A stretch of 64,000 nt of DNA from Neostapfia colusana (taxonomy: Eukaryota; Streptophyta; Magnoliopsida; Poales; Poaceae), in NCBI GenBank assembly GCA_030760725.1, contig JASWHV010000001.1:22007928-22071927 (forward strand). The letters run 5' to 3'. A program made the translations under genes and the position numbers. Under the pieces are notes generated by a model. The model ran no database searches. It had not been told where the DNA came from and worked only from the letters and a program-made list of their open reading frames with translations. Below are positions 33,987-45,900 of this stretch, piece after piece. How positions within the stretch are numbered: position 1 is the first letter of the stretch; every line of letters begins with the position of its first letter.

Positions 33987-36900
33987 TGTAAAAAAAGCCC
34001 AAGAAAAGGGACTTGCAAAAACTTATCTTCACCTCACAACACCACAGTTTTTATTGTGGACACCTTAGGAAATGTTGTGAAGAGCAAGTAACCTCCATCA
34101 AAAGAATGATTAGAGGGGAAAGCCTTCACTTTCACAAAGTAGGGTTTCTACACATGAACATGAGAGGTTGAGCTCACCCCTAGAATTTAAAAAGTCTTGG
34201 GAAGGTTCAGTCCAAAGCTCATGCAAATTCAACACTTTTTGAGGCACTTTTGGGTTATTTCAAAAAGAGGCCAATTTGAATGTAAATTCAAATTGCAGCA
34301 ACATTCATCACCCAAATCCAAAAGTTAGCTCCATATCTATACTCAGCACATTTCTCTGAGTAAACCCACCAATTTTCATCCCCATTGGAGCTCATCTTGT
34401 CAAGAGCTAAATTTGCAAGAATTCAAAACTGAATTTGAATTTCAGTTTAAATATGAAGCACATTTAACCAAACAAAGTTTGAATTTGAGAATTCAAATTC
34501 AAACAAAGACTTGGGAGCTAAGTCTCACATTAAATTGTGAGTAGCTGGTGGGATAATTAACAAAAACAGAAAAGAAATATTAGGGAAAAAGGAGAAAGGG
34601 GGAGGCCCACAGGTCAGTGGCACACAGGAGGGGCAGTCGGTTGCTGCAGCCGACCCCGACTTCGCGCGCAAGCCAGGGAACGGCGGCGAGCCACCGAGGC
34701 AGCGATCGGCCACCTCACGGTGCCAAACCGCGGCTTAAAGGCCAGCGCACAGCCCACGCCGCCTTCCTCCTGCTTTCCAAACGAGAACCCCCCCTACCGA
34801 GCTCTTTCCTCGTTTCCGCGCGAGCACAGAAACGCCGCCCTCTCTGATCGCCGGCGTCCGGCCAGCACAGGCGCGCTCGTGCCCGACGAGCCACACAAGA
34901 AAGGACCGCCTTAAGGTGCTGATTCTTCTAGTCCCTACCGTTCTTCATTTCATGGGCTGTCGAGGGAGTATTTTGCTGGGAAAGCTTCGGGTGTCTTGAA
35001 ACCGAGCTCCCACAAAATCCCAAAATTCGTGGGGGTTAGCTCATCACCGGGCAAACCGAGTCATGCACACGCTCTATACACGGCCACGACCACCTAGGAT
35101 CGAAAACCAGTAAAAACCGTGGGCTAGGTTGACGGTTCTTTGAAGTTTTCTGAAGCACAGCCGATATCCGGCCTAGGTCGCCGGTGAGGTCGTAGTTACC
35201 GCAGTTTTCACGGGGATCGGTGTCCATGTCCGTGACCAGCAGGTGTCAGTGGAGCTCCCCGAGCAAACCGCATCGAAAAAGGTGCGTGGGATGCCGAGTT
35301 GGACGTCGCCGGTGAGCTCCCGGCCGCTGTTGCCGTCGGGAGCACTGTTCCGGTGGTTGTCAAGTTCTGGGGAGGGCACCACCGTGTTCCTCAGGCCAAG
35401 ATAGGCACTGGCGGCAAGATTCAGCAAGCTCCGAGGACCGGAACCCGTCTCCGGCGAGAGCTCCGGCGAGCTTGGCGGCGGGGTCGCGCGGGTGGCCGGA
35501 GGAGGACGAAGGGGTAGGCCCCACGCGTCAGCGGCTGGAAATAAAGGGGTGGGATTCTCTGTGGTCTGGGATCCAGTGCGGCCGCGCGGGAAGGAGTCTG
35601 TGGCCCTGTGTGGCTCGGATCCAGCGGTCGACACGTGTACGTGGACCCACCCGCAGGATTTAAACATTTCTGAAATTTCCAGTTTTAGTGCAAACTTTAG
35701 AACCCCATAACTTTTGCTAGGAAGCTCCAAATTTAGTGATTCAAATTGGGTTGGATTCATCTTGCCTATCTCTGTCCAGATATACAACCCAATTTGTATG
35801 AAACCCATTAATTAATTCTGGAAAATTATTTAAAGCTTTTCAGCAAAAGAATTTTAGAGGGAGTTTCGTTCATCCAAGTCCTCAAATTTTGCCAGAATGT
35901 TCTTTAGGACATTAGTAAACCCCTGTAAAAGTTTCAGACCATTTGGAGTTGATTTGGTCAGAGCACTTCAAATTGGAAGGTGCTGTGTTCATTTGAATAC
36001 AGAAACATTTTCAGAGAATTTCCAAAACTTGGAAATTCAATTCTGGGCAATTCTTAACCCCAAAAATGTTAGGAAAATTCAGGCAAACTCTATGAGCTAT
36101 AATTGAAATTGTAGTTCATTAAGTTGAGCATGAACAGGGGTATTACCTCAGAATAAAATTCTTCCTTGCTGATTTGCCAAGAGAATTATTCTGAGCAAAC
36201 CACTCCATGAAAAGTGCTAAGGTTTAGTCCAGAGAGTTTTCTTGTGACAAGGAACTCACACAAAAATTCTCCGCTCCATTGGACCTCTGGATCACCCCTG
36301 TCCTGTTTAACCACTTGAAGGGTTAATATGGAAAAGGGGGAAAACCACTTAGCATTGAACCAGGGGATTAAGTCTAAGCCAAAACACCAACACCCAGTTC
36401 ATCTTTAAATTCTTAAACAAAGTTCCAGGTGTTAGAGGCTGGTCATTAGAACTAATAGTAGAAGTCTTACTCTAAAACTCACATTTGCATCTAAATTAAC
36501 ATGTAGTATTTCATTAACGTGTAGCCGTTGAAGAAGAGACTCCGGAAGTGCTGGACTTCCTTCTTCCGGACGAAGACTTAACCCCTGACCAGCAGCAACA
36601 AGGCAAGCCCCGGTTTGCATTAACCCTTTTTATAAGTCTTACTTTGTTTACATGTGTCATATGAAGTATGTATGTGCATTAGGTATAGGATGAATGAAAC
36701 CCCACTTGCATAACCAAAGGTTCCTAAAAGAGTGAGGGTAGTGTCAAGGACCTCGAGTAGACAGGCCATGCTTAATGAGTCATAGGACTTCGGTACAAGT
36801 CGAGTAGTTGGAATCTACTCGCGAGATAGGCATTGGGGCACACGGGTTCGGTTGAGTGATGTGAGATCACTTTAGTAATGAAAATGAGACTAGGCAGGGG

Positions 36901-37985
36901 CTAGGGCGCAGCAAGAGGAAGTCTTGTGTGCGCAGCCCTGTCCGTGTCGATTGAGGACCGATCCGTGTGCGGCCCTGCTGAACAAGTATTGAACGTACCG
37001 AAGGCATATCGGATATATGGGCCCCGATAAACCGATGTAGCCTAACCCTCCGGGCGTCGAGGCATAGCACACTGATTTATAGGTGTAGGTTGAGGGCAGC
37101 AAGGTGGAAATCGGCCAACGGGCATAGAGAGATGCTCCGTGTGGGGAATCTCCTGCTCGTTTCGGTGCGACCGATTCGACGTTTGGGCTGTTGGGTGAAA
37201 GGTTGTCCCGTACGACATCGAGTGAGCGTGCTGTGCAGCTCCACGGGTGGGCGTACGTGACGTGCTCTTTGGGTTTTCCCTGCAGGTGTATATCGAGTCG
37301 ATTCGCCGTCCCTCGCGGTGACGAGTACCGCTTGTTCACTGCGTCGTAACGTAGACTAATGGATGAAATATGTTGATTCAATGATGCTGATTGATATAAT
37401 TGTATTGCTACATGTGTGCCACCAAATATTGCTTACTAAATTTCAGCTTTATGAACTGTTAACCTGTTGCTAAAAGATGAACTAAGGATGAACTTGTAGG
37501 CGTGTCCATTTGCTGCAACATTGCTATCCTATGTCATGGTACCCCTCATGTAGAGTTGCATGCTTAGGTGAGTCGGTTAAGCCTTGCTGAGACTTCGTGC
37601 TCACGGTTGCTGCTTAAGTGTTTTTCAGGTGAGGAGCCACCCACGGACTCGGAGTACGAGTCCACCGGCGAGGGTTACCCTCCGTCGGAGACCACGGCTG
37701 AGTGGGAGCCGTACACGCCGCGCTGAGCTGAGACGTGCAGCTAGTGTGGGTTGCCCTAGGGCTGGGCAACCGACTTTTGCTAGATAGGCGGGCGTGAGTT
37801 GTATAAAAGAAACTTCCGCTGTGTAATAAAAGACCCTAGTTTGTAACTGAGAAGTGTACTATTTTGTACATTCAGTTTGTCTTTCCCATGTAATATAATG
37901 TGTTCTTATGACGTGTGCTGTCGGGTGTCGTATCGCGCGGCACCACCCTCTGCGATCCTGGATGAGCGGATTCCGGTCCGCCACA
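33987..37985 (+). repeat. Element D 5' LTR
   Basis: This 3999-bp LTR runs from TGTAAAAAAAGCCC to GGTCCGCCACA. The A-run near the start is 7 here and 4 in the 3' LTR. It includes AT-rich early U3, CG-rich sequence at 34600-35650, the conserved GGCAAGCCCCGGTTTGCA at 36602-36619 and a hairpin CGAGTAG/CTACTCG at 36801-36821. Minus-strand frames such as 35173-35808 are not conserved as proteins. No gene is seen. Confidence 0.94.
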
Positions 37986-39830
37986 GCCTGGTATCAGAGC
38001 GGCAGTGGGGATAGCACAGTACTAAAGGACTGCATTATGGGAAAAACTTAGGTATATGGTGAGGAATCGGTAGCTGCCCAAGTAAGGACTATATTAGCAT
38101 AGTTACTTAAAGTGGCAAAGACTAACTTATGTGTTATAATTCTGAATTTTAATTATGTAACGACGCACCTACGCTCTGGTAAGTATGGTAAGGAACGCCA
38201 CCGAAAGCGGTTCAATTTCGGTTAGCTCCCCCTGACGAGGAACGTTGTTCAGGGATTTGTCTCACAGCTTGGTGTGAGACGTTAATATGAACCTCGTGAA
38301 CTCTTCATGTTCCTGAGTTCATATGAAACGCTGATCCCTAGCGTGCATTAGGCAAGTAAGTGGAGACCCCATCGCGTGGTCAGTAACGCGAGAGTGTGTT
38401 CGTCTGGAAATAGCCCAGGAGAACATACGCAGCGCTTGCCATCGGCGTGCCCTGCAGGGCAGTAGGTGGTATCTGTTGGGTTGATAACATTCCCAACCGT
38501 GACGACCCGTTCATGACATACTCGGGTTCCCCGTCGTGTGGTGTTGAAACACGATCACGTGCCTTGAGACGTGACTTAGCTCAAGGACGGCCGTATGACA
38601 ATGATACGGGCGTTTGTATTTACTTTCAAATCTGGAACTGCCTGAAATGAATAACCATTGAGTGCACCATTATTGTGTGGTCTTCTGCAGGTACTAACCA
38701 CGTATGTATCCGTGTAGAAAACGTGTGCGAGAGACCGTTTAGTGCCACACTTGAGACGTATATGCCGGTATGATCCGGTTAGGATTTTCTTTTGTGAGGA
38801 ACGTAGTACCGAAATATTGTAGGCATATGCATGAAAATAATGATAACAAGGAATTAAAAATCTATAGGTTCCACATTTAAGACCCTGGTTGAGTATAAGA
38901 ATGGGATAGTGGACCAGGATAGCTAAAGGGATGAAAAACAGAGTGCTCTGTTTTGGACAGCAAGTTTGCTGATCTTCAACAGGGCATAACTCACAGGTCT
39001 TTTAGCCGAGAGAGGTGTGCTACATAGCTCTGGAAAGGTATTGAAGTACTTTACAACTTTGTTGTAGACTTCCAGAGCTGAAACTCACCTTAAGATGGCT
39101 TAAAGCCCAGAGAAATGTAAACTGTCCAGAACCAGAGCAGAGTAAAACATCCTCTGAACTGACCTGTTTTTCAAATATAACTCCCAGTAGAAAAATCTAA
39201 AATTGTCATATAATACATCCTTAGAAAGAGTAGAAGATGTGTGACATCTTTGCAGTTCAAAGTTTCTGAAGTTTCAGCACAGAATTTAGTGGAAATCAGG
39301 GTTGAAAACAGTCACTTCCAAGGGAGGTGCTGTTAAAATTCTTCCAGAAATTCTGCTAACTTTGAATTAGCATAACTTTTTAATCAAAGCTGATCTGGGG
39401 GCAAATGAGTACTCGTTGGAAATATACTGAAGTTAACTTGAACTTTGGTATTCAACTTGAGTCATGAAGATGCACAGAACCAGATCAAAACTTGGAATAG
39501 GTAGAGACTGGTCATTCTGACAGAAGAATGACAGTTGAGCTCATTGGAGAGGGTGTTGTACCCTAAGGGTGGTATGCGCGATGACAACGCGATAGTAATG
39601 TCTCGTAGTGACCAAACCTAGTTATGTTGAGCTTCCAAAGTGGAGGTTCATCAAGTTGGATTAAACTAGCTGGTGTTTGGTCTGGTAATGGTGTAGCTTG
39701 TGCAAAGTTATTACATTATCTGCTTACGAGATATATCGCATGTTTTTGTTGTCATAATATTTTTACGCCCATTGTAATGGAACTGCATGCAAGTGTTGCG
39801 GGACTGATGTTTAATGTCGTGTGGTTGCAG
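37986..39830 (+). other. Element D leader with PBS
   Basis: The PBS TGGTATCAGAGCG starts at 37989, four bases inside the LTR. Donor-like GTGAGGAA is at 38059-38066. A palindrome, AACAGAG-TG-CTCTGTT, lies at 38937-38952. Much of the leader aligns with that of E. A 67-codon frame at 38447 begins with GTG and lacks an ATG. No aORF is present, unlike in B and C. It ends in GTGTGGTTGCAG directly before the gag ATG. Confidence 0.8.
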
Positions 39831-42800
39831 ATGGTTCGTACTAGGACCACGCACGAGGTTGGTGGCTCTAGCCAACAGGGAGGTGATGACTCCCAGCCAC
39901 CGGCCTACGACAGCACCCCGCAGCAGCAGCCACCACCGCCGCCTCCGCTTACTCTAGCGGATGTGATAGCGGCATTGGTGGGAGGTCGTGAGGAGCAGAC
40001 CGACCTGATCTGCACGATCGTGCAGAATACGTCCCAGGCGGGAGGACGTCAAGAGCGAGGGCCTCGTGAGCCCCGCGAAGTGTCGTACTCGGATTTCATG
40101 AGTACGCACCCTCCAGTGTTCACCGAAGCTGAAGAACCACTGGAGGCGGACAACTGGCTGCGGACTATCGAGTCCAAGTTCGGGCTGCTCCAGTGTAGGG
40201 AGCGGCAGAAGACACTGTTCGCAGCACAGCAGCTCCACGGTGCCGCTGGTGCGTGGTGGGCGAATTATGTCGCCTCACGTCCGGCTGGCCATGCCGTGGA
40301 ACGGCAAGAGTTCCGGGAGGCGTTCCGCGCCTATCACATCCCTCCCGGAATAATGAAGAGAAAGTTCCAAGAATTTTTGGAACTGAAGCAGACTACTCCC
40401 GTGCCTTCAACCATCTGGCGCAGTATGCGTCAGACTACATCTCCACGGAGGAGAAGAAGAGGGAGCACTTCTATCGGGGGTTACACCCCGAAATGAAGAC
40501 CCATCTCGTACAGTGGAACCGCGGCACATTCAACGACTTAGTCAATGCCGCGATCATGCAAGAGGATGCTCAGCGGGAGTTGGCAGCTGAGCAGCGGAAG
40601 CGCAACGCTCCACCCAGCGGTGGGAGTGGCGCTCCCCAGAAGTACCGTATGGTGTATCGGACACCATCCGGGCAGCAGTGGCGTCCACCGGCGCGACCTC
40701 AACAGTTCGGGGGACGTTCGTTCCAAGCACCCCCGTTCCGTCCGCCGATGCCACCACCAAGACAGCAGCAGCAGCAGATGGTACCCCGGGCGTTTCCACC
40801 GCCACAACGCGCCCCGGGATTCCGTCCACCGATTAGCGGGGGACCACCCCGTTTCACCTGCTTCACGTGTGGCCAGGCGGGCCACTTCGCGAAGGACTGT
40901 CCCCAGGGGCAGCAGAGCAGCGGGCAAGCCCAGCTCCAGGGCGGTGCTCGAGGCCGACCTCCGGTGAAGAAGGTTGGTCAGCGGACTGGAGGCGTCCGCA
41001 ACCTCGACAATGAGGATGCCCCAGAGGGAGACAACGTGCTGGCGGGTACGTTTACTCTCAACAATCAAGCCATCGTCATATTATTTGATTCTGGTGCAAC
41101 CCACAGCTTTATAAGTGCATCCTATGTGGCTAAACATCAATTGCATGTCTTCCCAACCGACTGCACTTATATGATATGCTCACCGGGAGGGAAGATTTCA
41201 GCTAATATGATGATTCCAAAGGCACCTCTGTGCTTAGGTGGGAAACTATATCCCACCACCTTGATAATCCTTATGGGACAAAAGATTGATGCAATCTTAG
41301 GGATGTCATGGCTACAATACCATGGCGCTGTCCTAGAGGCTCGGACACGGACGGTTCACTTAAATTCTCCATTCCACCGTCCGCATTCCATGGTGTTAGA
41401 CACGCGAGTCCGGGAAGTTTTAGCAAGTAATAATGCTGAAGTTCTCAAGTTAGAAGACATCCCCGTAGTTCGGGAGTATCCCGACGTGTTTCCGGACGAT
41501 CTTCCGGGCATGCCACCTGAGCGGGATGTCGAGTTCAAGATTGAACTTGCACCCGGGACTACGCCCATATCACGGAGACCATACAAGATGGCTCCAAATG
41601 AGCTGGCGGAACTGAAAGAACAGCTCAATGATCTGTTGAGCAAGGGTTTCATTAGGCCGAGTTCCTCGCCTTGGGGATGCTCGGTGCTATTTGTAAAGAA
41701 GAAGGATGAAACCCTGAGGCTGTGTGTGGATTACCGGCCGCTCAACGCCGTCACCATCAAGAATAAGTACCCACTGCCCCGTATTGACATCTTGTTTGAT
41801 CAACTTGTGGGGGCAAGTGTATTCTCAAAGATGGACCTTCGCTCTGGATATCACCAGATCAAGATCCGGGCGGAGGATATCCCGAAGACGGCGTTCTCGA
41901 CGAGATACGGCTTATACGAATATCTCGTCATGTCCTTTGGTCTCACAAATGCTCCAGCCCTTTTCATGTATCTCATGAACTCGGTGTTCATGCCGTAGCT
42001 GGACAAGTTCGTGGTAGTGTTCATCGACGATATCTTGGTTTACTCCAAGACGGAAGCCGAACATGCCGAACACTTGCGGATCGTTCTTCAACGATTGCGA
42101 GACCATAAACTCTACGCCAAGTTCAGTAAATGCGAATTTTGGATCAGCCAAGTGCCATTCTTGGGACATATCATCTCAGCTGAAGGCATTGCGGTTGACC
42201 CAAGCAAAATAGAGCAAGTGCTGAAATGGAAAGCTCCCACTTCAGTCCATGAAGTCAGAAGCTTCCTCGGGTTAGCGGGATACTACCGGAGATTCATTCC
42301 AAGCTTCTCCAAGCTCGCTAAGCCGATGACAGAGTTGCTGAAGAAAGGGACGAAATATGTTTGGAACACGGCGTGTGAAGGAGCGTTCCGAACATTGGTG
42401 AAGCATCTCACAACAGCCCCGGTGTTAGCTCAGCCGGATACAACAAAGCCCTTCGACGTGTATTGTGACGCGTCCGGTATTGGGCTCGGCTGCGTGTTGA
42501 TGCAGGAAGGACGTGTGGTCGCTTAAGGCTCACGCCAACTTCGGAACCATGAGCAGCACTACCCGACTCACGATCTTGAACTTGCTGCCGTGGTGTTGGC
42601 GCTGAAAATGTGGAGGCACTATCTCCTGGGGAACTTGGTGCATCTCTACACCGACCACAAGAGCTTGAAATACATTTTCACCCAGAAGGAGCTGAACATG
42701 AGGCAGAGGAGGTGGTTAGAACTGATCAAAGATTATGAGATTGAGATCCATTACCACCCCGCCAAGGCGAATGTGGTTGCCGACGCGCTGAGTCGGAAAT

Positions 42801-44341
42801 CGCATGTCCATCACCTCACCATTACACCGGTGGAGGAGGAAGAGCCAAGTTTATACTTGGTTCCTTATGGATCGCTGTACAACCATGCCCTCATCCCTAC
42901 TATTAGGGAGGACATCATTGCAGCGCAGAAAAAGGATAAAGGCATGGCACATCTCCGGAGACGGATAGACAATGGAGAAATTAAATGTTTCCGGAAAGAT
43001 GATGAGGGGACGCTGTGGTTCAATGACCGCATAGTCGTACCCCGAGATATGGAGTTGAGGAAAAAGATCCTCGATGAAGCTCACTTGTCTAAATACTCCA
43101 TTCATCCGGGCAGCAACAAAATGTACCAAGATTTGAAAAAGAAATTTTGGTGGACACGGATGAAGCGGGAGGTAGCTAAGTACGTATCCGAGTGCGATAC
43201 GTGTAGACGAGTGAAAGCTGATCACATGAAGAAATCAGGGCTGCTGCAACCCCTGAAGATCCCGGCATGGAAATGGGAAGATGTGAGCATGGATTTCATT
43301 ACGGGATTACCCCTAACAGCCAACAAGCATGATTCCATATGGGTAATCGTTGATCGGTTAACCAAGACGGCTCATTTCATTCCGGTGAATACACGTTACA
43401 ATGCCGGCAAATATGCGGAGCTATACATAGCGAAGATTCTATGCCTATACGGGGTACCCAAGACCATTGTCTCAGATCGAGGTGCATTATTTGTATCTCG
43501 CTTTTGGGAGCAGCTACACGCTGCATTGGGTACTAAGTTGATCAGGAGCTCCGCCTATCACCCTCAGACAGATGGCCAGACAGAGAGGGTGAATCAAGTC
43601 CTGGAAGACATGTTGAGAGCATGTGCCATCCACCATGGTAGGAACTGGGATGATCACCTACCATTGGCGGAATTCTCGTACAACAACGGCTATCAGGCGA
43701 GTATCAAAATGGCACCTTACGAAGCTCTCTACGGTCGTAAATGCCGCACCCCATTAAACTGGTGCGAGTCCGGTGAAAGGGTCACATTCGGGGTTGATGT
43801 GGTGAACGATGCCGAGGAGCGCGTTCGGACAATTCAAGCCAATTTGGAGGCCGCTCAATCCCGACAAAAGAGCTACGCTGATAAGAGGCGTACACCGTTG
43901 CACTTTGACGTTGGGGAACACGTGTACCTCCGCGGGTCTCCAATGAAGGGCGTGCACCGGTTCGGTGTGAAGGGGAAGCTCGCTCCCCGTTTCATTGGAC
44001 CCTACGCTATCACCGAGAAGTGTGGACCAGCAGCGTATCGATTGGAGCTACCGGCATCTCTGGCTGGTGTCCATGATATTTTCCATGTTTCGCAACTGCG
44101 AAAATGCTTGAAGCATACGGCTGCTGTTCCTACCGAAGACATCGGCGAGCTGAAACCGGATTTAACATATGATGAATATCCGGTGGGAATTCTTGATGAG
44201 AAAGCCAGGACCACACGCAGCAGAACGTTGTGGTTCTACAAAATACTCTGGAGCAACCACACCGCCGAAGAAGCGACGTGGGAGAGCGAGGAGTTCCTTC
44301 GCTCAAATTACCCGGAGTTCATGGCTTCTCAACACGGGTAA
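39831..44341 (+). pseudogene. gag-pol: Element D gag-pol, decayed
   Basis: The start ATG (MVRTRTTHEV) aligns with gag starts of C and E; the frame open upstream to 39624 is fortuitous. Gag runs in frame to about 40391. There, after the LELKQ codons, a deletion of several codons plus a partial codon shifts the frame to DYSRAFNHL, read from 40391. In that second frame come the CCHC knuckle CFTCGQAGHFAKDC (about 40859-40900), protease DSGATHSF (about 41090) and the start of RT. A TAG at 41996-41998 stands for Glu just before the FIDD motif, and a TAA at 42524-42526 stands for Tyr in RNase H. From 42590 the rest of RNase H is open. It is followed by an integrase with intact HHCC finger and D,D35E, a GPY motif and a chromodomain-like end at about 44180-44320. 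It cannot make active Pol without suppression of several lesions. Confidence 0.93.
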
Positions 44342-44372
44342 GTCTCTATTACATCGCTATCTATTCTTTTAT

Positions 44373-44407
44373 AATCTCGGGACGAGATTCTTTTAAGGGG
44401 GGAGGGA
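44373..44407 (+). promoter_or_regulatory. Element D polypurine tract with adjacent hairpin
   Basis: AAGGGGGGAGGGA (44395-44407) abuts the 3' LTR. The stem-loop AATCTCG-GGA-CGAGATT at 44373-44389 ends five bases upstream of it. Confidence 0.9.
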
Positions 44408-45650
44408 TGTAAAAGCCCAAGAAAAGGGACTTGCAAAAACTTTTCTTCACCTCACAACACCACAGTTTTTATTGTGGACACCTTAGGAAATGTTGTGAAG
44501 AGCAAGTAACCTCCATCAAAAGAATGATTAGAGGGGAAAGCCTTCACTTTCACAAAGTAGGGTTTCTACACATGAACATGAGAGGTTGAGCTCACCCCTA
44601 GAATTTAAAAGTCTTGGGAAGGTTCAGTCCAAAGCTCATGCAAATTCAACACTTTTTGAGGCACTTTTGGGTTATTTCAAAAAGAGGCCAATTTGAATGT
44701 AAATTCAAATTGCAGCAACTTTCATCACCCAAATCCAAAAGTTAGCTCCATATCTATACTCAGCACATTTCTCTGAGTAAACCCACCAATTTTCATCCCC
44801 ATTGGAGCTCATCTTGTCAAGAGCTAAATTTGCAAGAATTCAAAACTGAATTTGAATTTCAGTTTAAATATGAAGCACATTTAACCAAACAAAGTTTGAA
44901 TTTGAGAATTCAAATTCAAACAAAGACTTGGGAGCTAAGTCTCACATTAAATTGTGAGTAGCTGGTGGGATAATTAACAAAAACAGAAAAGAAATATTAG
45001 GGAAAAAGGAGAAAGGGGGAGGTCCACAGGTCAGTGGCACACAGGAGGGGCAGTCGGTTGCTGCAGCCGACCCCGACTTCGCGCGCAAGCCAGGGAACGG
45101 CGGCGAGCCACCGAGGCAGCGATCGGCCACCTCACGGTGCCATACCGCGGCTTAAAGGCCAGCGCACAGCCCACGCCGCCTTCCTCCTGCTTTCCAAACG
45201 AGAACCCCCCCCCCCTACCGAGCTCTTTCCTCGTTTCCGCGCGAGCACAGAAACGCCGCCCTCTCTGATCGCCGGCGTCCGGCCAGCACAGGCGCGCTCG
45301 TGCCCGACGAGCCACACAAGAAAGGACCGCCTTAAGGTGCTGATTCTTCTAGTCCCTACCGTTCTTCATTTCATGGGCTGTCGAGGGAGTATTTCGCCGG
45401 GAAAGCTTCGGGTGTCTTGAGACCGAGCTGCCACAAAATCCCAAAATTCGTGGGGGTTAGCTCATCACCGGGCAAACCGAGTCATGCACACGCTCTATAC
45501 ACGGCCATGACCACCTAGGATCGAAAACCAGTAAAAACCGTGGGCTAGGTTGACGGTTCTTTGAAGTTTTCTGAAGCACAGCCGATATCCGGCCTAGGTC
45601 GCCGGTGAGGTCGTAGTTACCGCCATTTTCACGGGGATCGGTGTCCATGT
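44408..45650 (+). repeat. Element D 3' LTR, left part
   Basis: This matches 33987-35230 of the 5' LTR and stops at CATGT (45646-45650), the left target duplication of E. It continues at 56108. Confidence 0.94.
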
Positions 45651-45900
45651 TGAGGGGGCCCGACCCCGATCACAGGGTCATGCCGCCTTGCCCGAGGAAT
45701 CGCATTGGGTGGTGCCGTGTTATGCGGCACCCAACAGCACACATATAAGGAACACAGTATTAGAGTAACCTTCCGCTTTTGATTTATGTAATACTGTGTT
45801 CCTTATATGTGTGCTGTTGGGTGCCGCATAACACGGCACCACCCAATGCGATTCCTCGGGCAAGGCGGCACGACCCTGTGATCGGGGTCGGGCCCCCTCA
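45651..45900 (+). repeat. Element E aberrant 5' LTR: 250-bp fold-back palindrome
   Basis: Arm 1 (45651-45761) is the reverse complement of arm 2 (45790-45900), 111 bp with a single mismatch near 45680. The spacer is 45762-45789. Bases 45765-45900 match the final 136 bp of the 3' LTR (55967-56102) with two substitutions. Arm 1 shares both arm-2 variants, so arm 1 was copied from arm 2 and not from the 3' LTR. The ends read TGAGGGGG...CCCCCTCA. U3 and most of the LTR are missing. Confidence 0.95.

Noticed and set aside
35173..35808. 211-codon minus-strand frame in the D 5' LTR
   Set aside because: It lies in CG-rich LTR sequence on the non-transcribed strand and has no domain. The copy in the 3' LTR (55934-56686) runs on into element E.
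37989..38001. tRNA-like sequences near LTR ends
   Set aside because: These are primer-binding sites complementary to a tRNA 3' end, not tRNA genes; no cloverleaf follows.
38447..38650. Conserved 60-67 codon leader frame in D and in E (46360-46542)
   Set aside because: It starts with GTG, not ATG, and the similarity extends outside the frame, so it reflects leader conservation and not a protein.
39624..39830. Upstream extension of the element D gag frame
   Set aside because: There is no counterpart in C, E or F, whose gag begins at the aligned M(V/T)R. The extension crosses the acceptor-like GTTGCAG.
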